Shown: positions 27,080 to 35,776 of the stretch, piece by piece
How the letters are laid out: every line of letters begins with the position of its first letter
How positions within the stretch are numbered: position 1 is the first letter of the stretch
Assembly: GCF_018130465.1 (NCBI RefSeq)
Contig: NZ_JAFCKJ010000003.1
Location: forward strand, 62,001 to 126,000
Reading direction: 5' to 3'
DNA length: 64,000 nt
Origin: Bradyrhizobium canariense
GTDB lineage: Bacteria; Pseudomonadota; Alphaproteobacteria; Rhizobiales; Xanthobacteraceae
Program-made: the position numbers and the translations under genes
Notes under the pieces: generated by a model
Database searches by the model: none
Seen by the model: the letters and a program-made list of their open reading frames with translations, nothing else
Told to the model about the DNA's origin: nothing

Positions 27080-28501
27080 TCAGCGGCGGAACATGCCGCC
27101 CATCATGCCGCCGACGACACCGCCGACGAAGGCCGCACCGGGATCGCCGCCGCCGCTGCGATGCTGTGCGGGAGCACTCTGGGAGGGAGCGCTGCTGGCA
27201 CGCCGGGCCGGCTTCGCGCTGTCGTCGCTCGCCGTCGGCGTGGCCGCCACGATCTCGGAGAGCAGGGCCTTGTGCTGGAGCTTGTTGAGATAGCCGCTCG
27301 ACGGATAACCACGTGCCGCCTGCCAGCGCTTGAGCACCGTACGGGTGTCCTCGCTGAAGGCGCCGGTGACCTTGGTGTCGAACCCAAGTCCGGTCAGGCG
27401 GCGCTGCACGTCGCGGCGCTGGCCCTTGTCGAGGCCGATCTGGTCCTCGGTGAGCTGGCTGGCGTCGTCGGTGAAGGTTGCGGGATCGACACCGGCGTTG
27501 AGGTTGCGGGTCGTCGTTGACGGGCCGCTCTTGATCGCCGCGAGCCGCGCCAGCGCCAACGCCTTGAACTGGCCGTTGGGGTAGGCAGAGAGGTAGGCGT
27601 TGAGCTCTTCCGGCTTGTTGCTCTCCTTGACCGAGCGCCAGTATTCGAGCTCGACACCGTCCGAACTGCCGCCGGTTGCCGCCGGCGCGATGCCGGCAGC
27701 CGTCGGTGCCGCATTGGCGACCTGGGTCGTCGGAGCCTGGTTGAGATAGACCGCGCCGATCAAGTTGGTGTGGCCCCAGGGCAGCTGACCCTTGTGGGTC
27801 TCCTCGTTGACCTGGGCGCGTACCGACGTCATCGCCTGCTGGATCTCGATACCAGGCTTGGTGATGTTGTCGATGAGCGCACGGGTGAACGGGCTGTTGT
27901 TGCCCTCCTGGCCGTCGAGCGCGGTCTGGCCCGGGCCGGTGGCGAACGCGATCAGCGTGCCTTCGCCGGATTTCATCTCGGCAAGACCGCTCTGCACGTT
28001 GACGCTGCGGGTTGCGGAGTTCGACTTGATCTTGGCGGCGAACGGATTGTCGCGGCAGGCGTCAAGGAAGACCAGCTTGACCTTGGCGTCGCCCATGGTC
28101 TGCTCGAGCGTCAGATCGATGTTGATGGCGGCACCGAGCTTGACGTCCATCTCCGACTTGATGTCGGCGTCGACAGGCAGAAGATAGTTTGAGCCGCCGA
28201 CCGCGATGCCGTGACCGGCATAATAGAACACTGCGACATCGGAGCCCTGCGCCTTGCGGCCGAAGTCCAGCAGCTTCTCCGTCATCTGGTCGCGCGAGAG
28301 GTTCGAACCTTCGATCACATCGAAGCCGACATTGCGCAGCGTTGCCGCCATCGCCTTGGCGTCGATCGGCGGGTTCGGCAATTGCGCGACGTTCTTGTAG
28401 GTGCCGTTGCCGACGACGAAAGCAACACGGCGGTCGGCCTTCGCGGCACTGACCGACAGTGCCATGCACATCAGCGAAGCGAGGAGGGTGAGAGTGCGCA
28501 T
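27080..28501 (-). CDS. Secreted caspase-family (C14) protease with peptidoglycan-binding domain
   Basis: A 473-residue protein with a signal peptide (about 1-22). The caspase-like domain (24-265) carries His97 in YYAGHG and Cys149 in LDACRDNPF, the catalytic dyad of metacaspase-like enzymes. A short repeat of the 'YW..V..S..PEEL.AYL..YPNG.F..LA..RL' type follows (about 295-335). A peptidoglycan-binding-1 type helical domain comes next (DVQRRLTGLGFDT ... VLKRWQAARGYPSSGYL, about 370-420). A low-complexity Ser/Ala/Gly tail ends in GGMMGGMFRR. It probably acts in the periplasm at the cell wall; substrates are unknown. ATG 28501 starts the signal peptide. Confidence 0.87.
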   Translation of the reverse strand: MRTLTLLASLMCMALSVSAAKADRRVAFVVGNGTYKNVAQLPNPPIDAKAMAATLRNVGFDVIEGSNLSRDQMTEKLLDFGRKAQGSDVAVFYYAGHGIAVGGSNYLLPVDADIKSEMDVKLGAAINIDLTLEQTMGDAKVKLVFLDACRDNPFAAKIKSNSATRSVNVQSGLAEMKSGEGTLIAFATGPGQTALDGQEGNNSPFTRALIDNITKPGIEIQQAMTSVRAQVNEETHKGQLPWGHTNLIGAVYLNQAPTTQVANAAPTAAGIAPAATGGSSDGVELEYWRSVKESNKPEELNAYLSAYPNGQFKALALARLAAIKSGPSTTTRNLNAGVDPATFTDDASQLTEDQIGLDKGQRRDVQRRLTGLGFDTKVTGAFSEDTRTVLKRWQAARGYPSSGYLNKLQHKALLSEIVAATPTASDDSAKPARRASSAPSQSAPAQHRSGGGDPGAAFVGGVVGGMMGGMFRR

Positions 28502-28695
28502 CTGAAATCCCCAACAGAATCGAATTGCAGGCAGCAACTAATTGGCAGCAAACCTACACGAAATTGCCCGGCTCCGTGCAAGCAAAACGACTGCAACCCG
28601 TTGCTTGGCGGCCAAGTGTTGCACGATGGAATACCCCTCCAGCGTGATCCAAATCACACGGCCACTTCGTTTTGTCGCGCGAGGAGACGCGAGGT

Positions 28696-29625
28696 TCACT
28701 GCGCGCGGGCGGGAACCGGCGAAGCCGGCTTCAAATTCAGGAGATTGCCGCACAGGATCAGCGCCGCGCCGAGCACGGTCCAGGCATCGAGCCGCTCGGA
28801 ATAGAGCAGCCAGCCGACGGTTGCCGTGAGTGGAACCCGCAAAAAGTCCATCGGCACCACGATGGTCGCATCCGCATACCGGAGCGCGCTGGCGAGGCAG
28901 TAGTGCGAGAATGTGCCGCAGACCCCGATGACGAAGAGCCAGCCCCACAGGGAGGGGGACGGCCAGGTCCAGACATAGAGCGTCGGGAGCAGGCCCACCA
29001 CCATCTGCACGACGATCATCCAGAACAGGATCGACAATGCGCTCTCGGTCCGGGTCAGCGATTTCGCCAATATCATGGAGATGCTGAAGCCGATCGCTGC
29101 TCCCAGCGCGATCAGCTGGCCCGGATTGATCTCGCCAGTGGCGGGCCGCACGATCATGACCACGCCGACGATGCCGAGCACGATCGCGGCGATCTTCCAG
29201 ACGGTCATGCGTTCGGAGAGGAAAGTTGCGGCCAGCAGCGCCGTCCAGATCGGCATGGTGAATTCGATTGCGACGACCTGGCCGATCCCGATCAGCGTCA
29301 GTGCGTAGAACCAGCCGAGCTGTGCGAAATAATGCACCCCGTTGCGCGCGAGGTGCTGGGGCAGGCGCTTGGTCGCGATCGCCTTGAAGCCACCGGCCCG
29401 GTAGATGATCGGCAGGAGGAGCGTGAACCCGATCACCGAGCGCACTTCCATGATCTCGAAGACGTTGAGCTCGCGCGTGGTCTCGCGCCCGGCGACCGCC
29501 ATGACCAGCATCAGCGACAGCCAGCCTGCCATCCACAGGGCAGCCATCGTTTTGGACGGTGTCGTGTTCATCGGCGCGGGTGTGGGAGGCGAGGGGTCCT
29601 GAGGGAGGGCCGGTATCGGCGACAT
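28696..29625 (-). CDS. EamA-family membrane transporter
   Basis: A 309-residue permease of the drug/metabolite transporter superfamily: ten predicted helices in two EamA repeats, after a Pro-rich N-terminus. Typical end-of-helix features include GQVVAIEFTMPIWTALLAA and FSHYCLASALRYADATIVVP. Members export amino acids, purines or other metabolites; the substrate here is not known. ATG 29625 (MSPIPALPQ) is used; the frame opens at 29697 but the extra residues are not hydrophobic or conserved. It is divergent from the RidA gene. Confidence 0.82.
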   Translation of the reverse strand: MSPIPALPQDPSPPTPAPMNTTPSKTMAALWMAGWLSLMLVMAVAGRETTRELNVFEIMEVRSVIGFTLLLPIIYRAGGFKAIATKRLPQHLARNGVHYFAQLGWFYALTLIGIGQVVAIEFTMPIWTALLAATFLSERMTVWKIAAIVLGIVGVVMIVRPATGEINPGQLIALGAAIGFSISMILAKSLTRTESALSILFWMIVVQMVVGLLPTLYVWTWPSPSLWGWLFVIGVCGTFSHYCLASALRYADATIVVPMDFLRVPLTATVGWLLYSERLDAWTVLGAALILCGNLLNLKPASPVPARAQ

Positions 29626-29723
29626 CGTCACCGTTTGCAACGGCCAAATCTGCCGGTGCAGCGATGCGTGGCGGCGTGCTAAGCCATCAGTGAACAACGA
29701 GAAAAATCGGGAGATCTTCGCTC

Positions 29724-30122
29724 ATGCAGATATTGCAGCCGGCCGAATGGAAAAAACCGCGCGGCTTTTCCCATGGTGTCGTGGTCGAGGGGCCGGGCCG
29801 CTGGGTGATGCTGGCCGGCCAGACCGGCGGCGACGAGACCGGCAATTACGCGCCTGACATGGCAACGCAGGTCGGGGCCGCGCTGAAGCGGATCATCAAG
29901 CTCCTGGGCGAGGCCGGTGCCGGCCCCGAGCATATCGTCCGCCTGACCTGGTACCTGACCAGCCGCAGTGATTATGAGACGGCCGGGGCGGGCATCGGCG
30001 CGGCCTGGAAGGAAACACTGGGGCGCAATTTTCCGCCCTCGACCTTGCTCTACATCGGCGGTCTCGTGGACGACCGGGCCAAGGTCGAGATCGAGGTTAC
30101 GGCGTACGTGCCGGGCACATGA
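29724..30122 (+). CDS. RidA-family (YjgF/UK114) protein
   Basis: A 132-residue trimer-forming enamine/imine deaminase relative. The conserved face includes MLAGQTGGDE, VRLTWYLTSRSDY and STLLYIGGLVDDRAKVEIEV. The usual arginine of RidA proper (in the 'R..V.V' segment) is not obvious, so it may belong to another Rid subfamily. A GGGAG lies nine bases before the ATG. No related amino-acid enzyme is directly adjacent. Confidence 0.85.
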   Translation: MQILQPAEWKKPRGFSHGVVVEGPGRWVMLAGQTGGDETGNYAPDMATQVGAALKRIIKLLGEAGAGPEHIVRLTWYLTSRSDYETAGAGIGAAWKETLGRNFPPSTLLYIGGLVDDRAKVEIEVTAYVPGT

Positions 30123-30174
30123 AAAATCGACCAGGCGAGATCGCCGGGTCGATTGTCCTCAAGCGCGGTCCGCC

Positions 30175-30657
30175 TTAACGCGACAGCGAGATGTTGGCGC
30201 CGCGGAACTGGCTGTCCGCGCGCATCGTGACGTTCTGCTTGTTGCCGGACGTCTTCAGCGAGATGTTGGCGTTGAAGCCGGCGGTGGCGGCGAGCAGCTC
30301 ATAGTTTCCGCCGGCGCCACGGCCCGAAAGGGAACCGCTGATATTGCGGCTGGCCTCGGACCAGCTGCCCGCGATGGCGCTGCCTTCAGCCTTGAGGTTG
30401 GCGCCGAGGTTGAACTTGTAGGCGTCGCTGGCGCAGGTCAGCGACAACTCCATGGTCGGTCCGATCGGAGTGTATTTGGCCCGGCAGCGGATCCGCTCGG
30501 TCGAGCCGTCATCCAAGGTGACCGTGCCTGAGCCGCTCCAGCTGCCCGCGAGCGGGGCGAACGGGCCGGACTGGGCCTTGCTCTCGGAGTTGGCAATTCC
30601 CGCCGCAAACAAAACGGCGGCCGCGATCAGCAGCCGCCGGCTTAGACCGCTAGTCAC
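30175..30657 (-). CDS. Exported protein of unknown function
   Basis: A 160-residue product with a signal peptide (RRLLIAAAVLFAAGIANS) and a beta-rich mature part starting near PFAPLAGSWSGSGTVTLDDG. Two cysteines (RIRCRAKYT and SLTCASD) may pair. The frame is open to 30774, but GTG 30657 has TAGGAA about five bases upstream, places the signal peptide at the N-terminus and begins just after the stop codon of the preceding small gene. The two form a likely operon of periplasmic proteins. Function is unknown. Confidence 0.65.
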   Translation of the reverse strand: MTSGLSRRLLIAAAVLFAAGIANSESKAQSGPFAPLAGSWSGSGTVTLDDGSTERIRCRAKYTPIGPTMELSLTCASDAYKFNLGANLKAEGSAIAGSWSEASRNISGSLSGRGAGGNYELLAATAGFNANISLKTSGNKQNVTMRADSQFRGANISLSR

Positions 30658-30664
30658 GAAATTC

Positions 30665-31009
30665 CTATTGGCGCGATGCTTCCCATCGCCCGCTGCACGG
30701 TATGCCTGCAGATGCTCCATTCCACTTCCCCGATCCGGCGTTGCCGCTGAGTTGACCGTTGGCATATGCACCATTGATCGAAACTTTCACAAGTCCCCCG
30801 CTGCCGATGGTGCCGGAAACGTTAGCGCCGGGCGCGGTGATCTTGCCGTCGGCAACCGTCAGCAAGGAGCTTGCGGTCGGCTCGCAGGTGCCGCTCTTGG
30901 TGACGATGGTGACGTGCCAGTTGCCGTCATAGGGGGTCTGGGCGAAGGCGGGAGCGGCGAGGGTGATAACTGAAGCGGCACAGAACGCCGCAATGCGATC
31001 AAAACGCAT
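30665..31009 (-). CDS. Small exported protein of unknown function
   Basis: A 114-residue product with a clean signal peptide (MRFDRIAAFCAASVITLAAPAFA, cut before QTPYDG). The mature part is Gly/Ser-rich with alternating strands (GNWHVTIVTKSGTC ... GKITAPGANVSGTIG ... GSGKWNGASAGIPCSGRWEA), suggesting a small beta structure with one disulfide. Its end resembles that of the downstream exported protein, so the two may be distant paralogues. No known family is recognised. Confidence 0.7.
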   Translation of the reverse strand: MRFDRIAAFCAASVITLAAPAFAQTPYDGNWHVTIVTKSGTCEPTASSLLTVADGKITAPGANVSGTIGSGGLVKVSINGAYANGQLSGNAGSGKWNGASAGIPCSGRWEASRQ

Positions 31010-31206
31010 AAAATCCGTCCTTGAATCTGTCTGATATGGAGACGCTTATTCGGACAAAATGTGACGGAAATTTGGTGCGGTGCCAAATCGAAAATTGTTC
31101 CTGTGGAAACAATGGTTTATTTGGGTTTCCGGCTGCAATTTTCGAAGCAGAATCAACGGCCCCTCACGTTAAGGGTAAACGTCAGGAGCGCGACTCAGGA
31201 AAGGAC

Positions 31207-31794
31207 TCAAGAAAGACTTGGCGCCGAGGTCGCGAACTGCTCGTCCTGAATCTTGGACGGCAGCGCCTTGTGGACCTTGGCATAGTCGATCACGTCGGCC
31301 AGCAATTTGAGCCCGAGCGGGGCGAGCGCGCGCTCCCACAGCTCCCGCGCCGTCTCGCCCTTCTTGACGAAGCACCACTCCTGGGCGGCGATGGCGCCGG
31401 CGTCCATGCGGTCGGCGAGGTGATAGATCGTGCCGCCGGCGATCGGATCGCCTTCCTTGATGGTCCATTCCACGGCCGCCTTGCCGCGATGACGCGGCAG
31501 CAGCGAGGGATGATAGCCGATCCCGCCCAACTTCGCTGCGTCGAGCGCGTCCTTGCCGATCCGGGCGTGGCTGTGCGCGGTGACGATCAGATCGGTGTCG
31601 GGGGCGATCTCGGAGGCCACCACCAGCTTGGGATTGGCCTGGACCACGACGTCGATGCCCGCCGCCTTGGCTGTCGCGGCGAGGCGATCCTCGGCGTCGG
31701 CCACCACGACCCGCACGATCGAGACACCGTGCTCCCGGAGCATGTTCAGGGTGGTCACGCCGAAATGGCGGGAGCCGACGAGGGTAATGCGCAT
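31207..31794 (-). CDS. Formyltransferase-fold protein related to 10-formyl-THF hydrolase domains
   Basis: A 195-residue protein made only of the formyltransferase Rossmann domain. It begins MRITLVGSRHFGV and has the signature YHPSLLPRHRG near residue 95 and the catalytic Asp in DRMDAGAI near 131. The Asn that lies two residues before His in Fmt and PurN is Gly here (GIGYHPS). In 10-formyltetrahydrofolate dehydrogenases the hydrolase domain likewise has YHPSLLPRHRG without that Asn. It is too short for Fmt (about 310 residues, with a tRNA-binding C-terminal domain). A one-carbon role is likely; the acceptor is unknown. Confidence 0.8.
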   Translation of the reverse strand: MRITLVGSRHFGVTTLNMLREHGVSIVRVVVADAEDRLAATAKAAGIDVVVQANPKLVVASEIAPDTDLIVTAHSHARIGKDALDAAKLGGIGYHPSLLPRHRGKAAVEWTIKEGDPIAGGTIYHLADRMDAGAIAAQEWCFVKKGETARELWERALAPLGLKLLADVIDYAKVHKALPSKIQDEQFATSAPSLS

Positions 31795-31994
31795 GGGTGT
31801 CCGATCCGTCTCGCAACTGCGTCATCCCCCGATAACACGTCCGGACGTCCTGTCACCACCCGCGCTGCGTTTGCGCCGGTTATCAACAATGCACGGGGCG
31901 AGGGTGCGCCGAGGGTGCGCGACGAATTCCGCGATTGCGGAGCCGGCCGGTCCGGTGTTTCCATGCGCGCCTGGCACCGGCCTGGAGCGAGCGC

Positions 31995-32282
31995 ATGCGG
32001 AGCGTGTGGTTTATCCTTCTCGCGGCACTGATCGCGACCACCCCGGCGCGTGCCGGCGGACCGCCCTATCCGGCGGTTCCGCCAGAGGTTGGGGTGGCGC
32101 CCTTCATCGGCCCGACCTGGGACACCTATCGCTGCGCGGAAGGGCCGGTCACCAATTTCTATCACGGCGCCTATTACGGCGAGGAGCCGCCTGCACTCTA
32201 TCGCGGCTACGCGTACCGGCCGCATTACCGCTACAGCGCCTACCGCAGGCTGCCGCGCAAATATTTTTGCGTCACGGACTAG
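31995..32282 (+). CDS. Small exported Tyr-rich protein
   Basis: A 95-residue product with a signal peptide (RSVWFILLAALIATTPARA). The mature chain is rich in Tyr, Pro and Arg (HGAYYGEEPPALYRGYAYRP). Two Cys (TYRCAEG and YFCVTD) may form a disulfide. ATG 31995 starts the signal peptide, while the frame opens at 31935. A hairpin follows the stop codon. Function is unknown. Confidence 0.6.
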   Translation: MRSVWFILLAALIATTPARAGGPPYPAVPPEVGVAPFIGPTWDTYRCAEGPVTNFYHGAYYGEEPPALYRGYAYRPHYRYSAYRRLPRKYFCVTD

Positions 32283-32284
32283 CG

Positions 32285-32312
32285 TTGCCGCGCCGCCACG
32301 GTCGGGCGGCAA
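32285..32312 (+). terminator. Hairpin after the Tyr-rich protein gene
   Basis: TTGCCGC and GCGGCAA pair over 7 bp, with a further GCCGCC / GGCGGC alternative inside. It lies three bases past the stop codon. No T run, so termination would be weak or factor-dependent. Confidence 0.4.
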
Positions 32313-32374
32313 GTGGGGACAGGCCGGTTCCTGTGTTTCGTTTTTAACAGAGATATCCCCGGTTTGCCGTTAGA

Positions 32375-32463
32375 ACGTGGACCAACTGGGGCTGGCGACA
32401 TTTCAACCCGTATCCGTTTTCGAACCCGGATCTGGCCGCTGGCGTGATCGCCAGCGGCTTTTT
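32375..32463 (+). ncRNA. Candidate small RNA ending in a strong terminator
   Basis: A roughly 90-base stretch with no reading frame ends in a 10-bp perfect stem (GCCGCTGGCG / CGCCAGCGGC, loop TGAT) plus TTTTT. Upstream, ATCCG and CGGAT pair around an 8-10 base loop, and a CCA-rich segment can fold locally. No gene in the immediate vicinity needs this terminator: the previous stop is 150 bases away and has its own hairpin. The 5' end is a guess and no good promoter was found. Confidence 0.4.
32435..32463 (+). terminator. Intrinsic terminator
   Basis: 10-bp perfect stem with tetraloop TGAT followed by five Ts. It ends the candidate small RNA, or the Tyr-rich protein message. Confidence 0.8.
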
Positions 32464-32619
32464 CGTGCTCGGCAATCACGAAATCATCCGACGGTAACAC
32501 GATCTCAACCAGCCTGGCGTATCGACGAATCCGTTGCGGATTTGTATTGCGTACCGCGACACCGAAATTGTCCCGCCGGCGTGGGTACGCCGTGCGGCTT
32601 TTTCGCCGGGACCGATTTC

Positions 32620-32856
32620 ATGCCGAGCGCGATTGAGCAGATCGTCGACATCTATGTCCGACTGAAGAACCGGCGCGGCCTCGACGAGCTGATGATGCAC
32701 AGACAGCGGCTTGCGGTCGATCTGAAGAGCCGATCCGGCTACGACTTCAGCCTGCCGATCGGCCAGATCGACGAGGAGATCGCGATCATCGAAGCCGGCC
32801 TCAGCCGGCTCAAGGCAGGCGATATCGCCGGGACCGGCAACGGCCAGCCATTTTGA
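32620..32856 (+). CDS. Small conserved hypothetical protein
   Basis: A 78-residue, mostly helical soluble protein. It starts MPSAIEQIVDIYVRLKNRRG and ends with IDEEIAIIEAGLSRLKAG, a short amphipathic helix that could be a coiled coil. No cysteine pair, signal peptide or membrane segment. The ATG at 32620 is preferred over upstream starts because the extended sequence reads poorly. It is convergent with the next small gene, with stop codons only three bases apart. Function is unknown. Confidence 0.55.
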   Translation: MPSAIEQIVDIYVRLKNRRGLDELMMHRQRLAVDLKSRSGYDFSLPIGQIDEEIAIIEAGLSRLKAGDIAGTGNGQPF

Positions 32857-32859
32857 CGC

Positions 32860-33162
32860 TCAGTCGCGCCGACCGCCGTCGATGACGGTGAACAACGGTC
32901 GTGCCGGGGTCGGCTCGACCAGCAACTCCTCCACCAGCGCGGTCGCCGCATCGACATATTTGCGCGTCGGCTTGTCGAGAGGACGCGTGGCCTCGTCGTC
33001 GAGCGCGACCTTTGCGGCCTCGACCAGCTTGCGCATCCGTGCCGCATGCTCATCGCCCGCCGTCAGCGTCGCGCGGGCCAGCGAGCGCAGCACGAACAGC
33101 TCGCCCTCGAGGCGGAGCAGACGGTCGTTGAGCCTGGTGAGGACGGCGTTGAGGTCGGCCAT
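32860..33162 (-). CDS. Small helical hypothetical protein
   Basis: A 100-residue product beginning MADLNAVLTRLNDRLLRLEG. Heptad-like Leu spacing through residues 5-30 suggests a coiled coil, followed by two more helices and the end LFTVIDGGRRD. ATG 33162 is chosen over the GC-rich upstream extension. It is soluble and cytosolic. No family is recognised. Confidence 0.55.
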   Translation of the reverse strand: MADLNAVLTRLNDRLLRLEGELFVLRSLARATLTAGDEHAARMRKLVEAAKVALDDEATRPLDKPTRKYVDAATALVEELLVEPTPARPLFTVIDGGRRD

Positions 33163-33370
33163 GTCAGCTGTTCGTCGCAAAAGGATTCATCCTGATCTAT
33201 CGGCGATCGGTGAACGGAGTCCAAACAGCATCGGCGCAATTCGGCCGATCGGCTGGACCGGCGGCAGGCGCAATGCCGCCGATGTGACCGATCGTGACCC
33301 CACAGGACCGTGGGCTCTGCGTGGTTCCCGCACCACATCAGGAGACGGGTGGACGTCTGGAGGACGTTCA

Positions 33371-33583
33371 ATGCGATCTGTTCTGGCCGTGGTTCTTTTG
33401 ATTTCAGCGTGCGCGCCGGTGGCGGCTGCGCCGGTTCATCATGCCCGGCAGCACCGTCACGTCATCGTCCGTCTGCCTGAGGACGCGCCCGTGCCGCCCG
33501 GCTGGTACAAGTTTCCGGGCTATCCACCGATCCCGCCATCGGAGAACCGAAATCTGGACCCCTCCAATTTCGGCGGCGGCTAG
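33371..33583 (+). CDS. Small exported Pro/His-rich protein
   Basis: A 70-residue product with an N-terminal signal (RSVLAVVLLISACAPVAAA). SACA could be a lipobox, though the Cys is early. The mature chain HHARQHRHVIVRLPEDAPVP ends in Pro/Asn/Gly-rich sequence. His-rich segments can bind metals, but nothing more can be claimed. ATG 33371 starts the signal sequence. It is convergent with the acetoacetyl-CoA synthetase gene, eight bases apart. Confidence 0.55.
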   Translation: MRSVLAVVLLISACAPVAAAPVHHARQHRHVIVRLPEDAPVPPGWYKFPGYPPIPPSENRNLDPSNFGGG

Positions 33584-33590
33584 CGGCCAA

Positions 33591-35624
33591 TCATGCGGTC
33601 CGCGCCAGATAGTCGCGCGCAAACGCGAGATACCAGTCGAGGCAGGCGGGGTTGGCCATCGCCTCCTTGTTGATGACCTTCTCGACCGCTTGGCCGAGCA
33701 ACAGCTTCTTGATCGGGAGCTCCTGCTTCTTGCCCGAGAGCGTGCGCGGAATCTCGGCGACGGCAAAAATCTCGTTCGGCAGGAAGCGGCGTGACAGGCC
33801 GGCCTCGATCGCCTTGTTGATCTTCGCTCTCATCGCGTCGTCGAAGGGGGTGCCTTCGCGCAGCACCACGAACAGCGGCATGTAGCTGTCGCGGCCGAGA
33901 TATTCGAGATCGACGACGAGGGAATCGAGCACTTCCGGCAAGGCCTCGATCGCGGAATAGAGTTCGCTCGTGCCCATGCGCAGGCCATGCCGGTTGATGG
34001 TGGCATCGCTGCGGCCATAGATGATGCAGGAGCCGTCCGGGGCGACCTTGAGCCAGTCGCCATGCCGCCACACCGGCCCGCGGCCGCTGCCGTCGAAATT
34101 GTCCGGATAGGTCTCGAAATAGCTCGCGCGATAGCGCGCATCGCCCTTGTCGTTCCAGAAATAGAGCGGCATCGACGGCATCGGCTCGGTGCAGACGAGC
34201 TCGCCGACCTCGTCGATAACGGCGCGGCCCTGTTCGCTGAAGGCTTCCACGGCAGCACCCAGCAGACGGCACTGCATCGCGCCCGGCGCCTGCGGCAGTT
34301 CGCGGTTGCCGCCAATGAAGGCGCCGGCGAAATCCGTGCCGCCGGAGATGTTGGCCCACCAGATATCGGCCTGCGCCTTGCTGCCGTTGGTCTTCGAGAG
34401 CGCCGCGAAGCGGTTGTTGAACCAGGCCTGCGTGTCGGCACTCAGCGGAGAGCCGGTCGAGCCGAGACAACGCAATCGCGAGAGATCGACGGCGGCGAGA
34501 TCGACCTCGGCCTTGGCGCAGTTGGCGAAGAACGCGGCGCCCGCACCGAAGAAGGTGGCTTTCGACTGCGCGACGAAGCGCCACAGCGTGGTCCAGTCCG
34601 GCTTGTCCTTGGTCCCGCCGGGGCTGCCGTCGAAGATGCAGCAAGTGGTGCCGCTGAGCAGGCCGCCGACCTGCGAATTCCACATGATCCAGCCCGTCGA
34701 GCTGTACCAGTGATAGCGCTCGCCGAACGAGTTCTCGTGGTAGGAGCAGCCGAGATCGTTGTGCAGTCCCAGCAGTGCCAGCACCACGATGACGATGCCG
34801 CCATGGCCGTGCACAATCGGCTTCGGCAGTCCGGTGGTGCCGCTGGAATAGACGATCCAGAGCGGATGATCGAACGGCAGCCACGCTGGCTCGAACGCGT
34901 CGATCGCGGCGCCCGTCGTTGCGACAATGTCGGAGAGCAGGGCGTCAGGCGCGGCGGCCTCGCTGTGCAGGATGACGTGCTCGACCGTCGGCAGCGATCG
35001 CCGCAGCTCGGCGAGGACGTCTTTGCGATCGTGCCGGCGGCCGGCATAGGTGACTGCGTCGCAGGCGATCAGCACTTTCGGTTCGATCTGTTTGAAGCGG
35101 TCGATCACGGCGGGTGCGGCCATGTCGGGTGCGCAGACGCTCCAGATCGCGCCGATGCTGGCGCTCGCCAGGAATGCGATGATGGTCTCGGGGATGTTGG
35201 GCAGATAGGCGGCGATGCGGTCGCCGGGCTTGATGCCTTTTTCCTTCAGATGCAGCGCGAGGGCAGCCGCCTTGCGCCGCAGCTCCGGCCAACTCGTCTC
35301 GCAAAGCCTGCCGTCCTCGCCACAGCTGACGATCGCGGGCAGGCCGGCAGCGTCGGCCGCGTCCACATGGCGGAACACCTGCCGGGCATAGTTGACCTGG
35401 GCGCCGGGAAACCAGACCGCGCCGGGCATCTTGCGCTCGGTGATCACGGCCGCAAACGGCGTCGGCGATTGCAGATCGTAATAGTCCCAGATGCTGCGCC
35501 AGAAGCCGTGGAGATCGCGCACCGACCATTGCCGCATGTCCTCGTAGCTGGCGAAGGTGAGGCCGCGCTGTTCGGCGAGCCAGGTGCGGTAGAGAGCGAT
35601 CTGGGGAACGAAAGCTGCGGTCAT
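33591..35624 (-). CDS. Acetoacetyl-CoA synthetase
   Basis: A 677-residue ligase converting acetoacetate, ATP and CoA to acetoacetyl-CoA, in ketone-body and polyhydroxybutyrate metabolism. The adenylate-forming motif YSSGTTGLPKPIVHGHGG is near residue 280, the A5-type region follows, and RTLSGKKQELPIKKLLLG near the C-terminus holds the catalytic lysine. The N-terminal extension WSVRDLHGFWRSIWDYYD is typical of this subfamily and distinguishes it from acetyl-CoA synthetase. Rhizobia use the enzyme when mobilising PHB. It stands alone with no phb genes next to it. Confidence 0.92.
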   Translation of the reverse strand: MTAAFVPQIALYRTWLAEQRGLTFASYEDMRQWSVRDLHGFWRSIWDYYDLQSPTPFAAVITERKMPGAVWFPGAQVNYARQVFRHVDAADAAGLPAIVSCGEDGRLCETSWPELRRKAAALALHLKEKGIKPGDRIAAYLPNIPETIIAFLASASIGAIWSVCAPDMAAPAVIDRFKQIEPKVLIACDAVTYAGRRHDRKDVLAELRRSLPTVEHVILHSEAAAPDALLSDIVATTGAAIDAFEPAWLPFDHPLWIVYSSGTTGLPKPIVHGHGGIVIVVLALLGLHNDLGCSYHENSFGERYHWYSSTGWIMWNSQVGGLLSGTTCCIFDGSPGGTKDKPDWTTLWRFVAQSKATFFGAGAAFFANCAKAEVDLAAVDLSRLRCLGSTGSPLSADTQAWFNNRFAALSKTNGSKAQADIWWANISGGTDFAGAFIGGNRELPQAPGAMQCRLLGAAVEAFSEQGRAVIDEVGELVCTEPMPSMPLYFWNDKGDARYRASYFETYPDNFDGSGRGPVWRHGDWLKVAPDGSCIIYGRSDATINRHGLRMGTSELYSAIEALPEVLDSLVVDLEYLGRDSYMPLFVVLREGTPFDDAMRAKINKAIEAGLSRRFLPNEIFAVAEIPRTLSGKKQELPIKKLLLGQAVEKVINKEAMANPACLDWYLAFARDYLARTA

Positions 35625-35776
35625 TGCGTGTCGACTTCAGTTGCAGGGAAGGGGAGTTTATCTGCTGCCGCTGCCTACCAGAAGCCGCACTTCACGCAGG
35701 CAGCGTTGACGGCAGTAGCGGGTCTGCGTCCGCCAGCAGCAAGTTGGAGTGGTGCAATGCGACTGCTTCAACGGGG

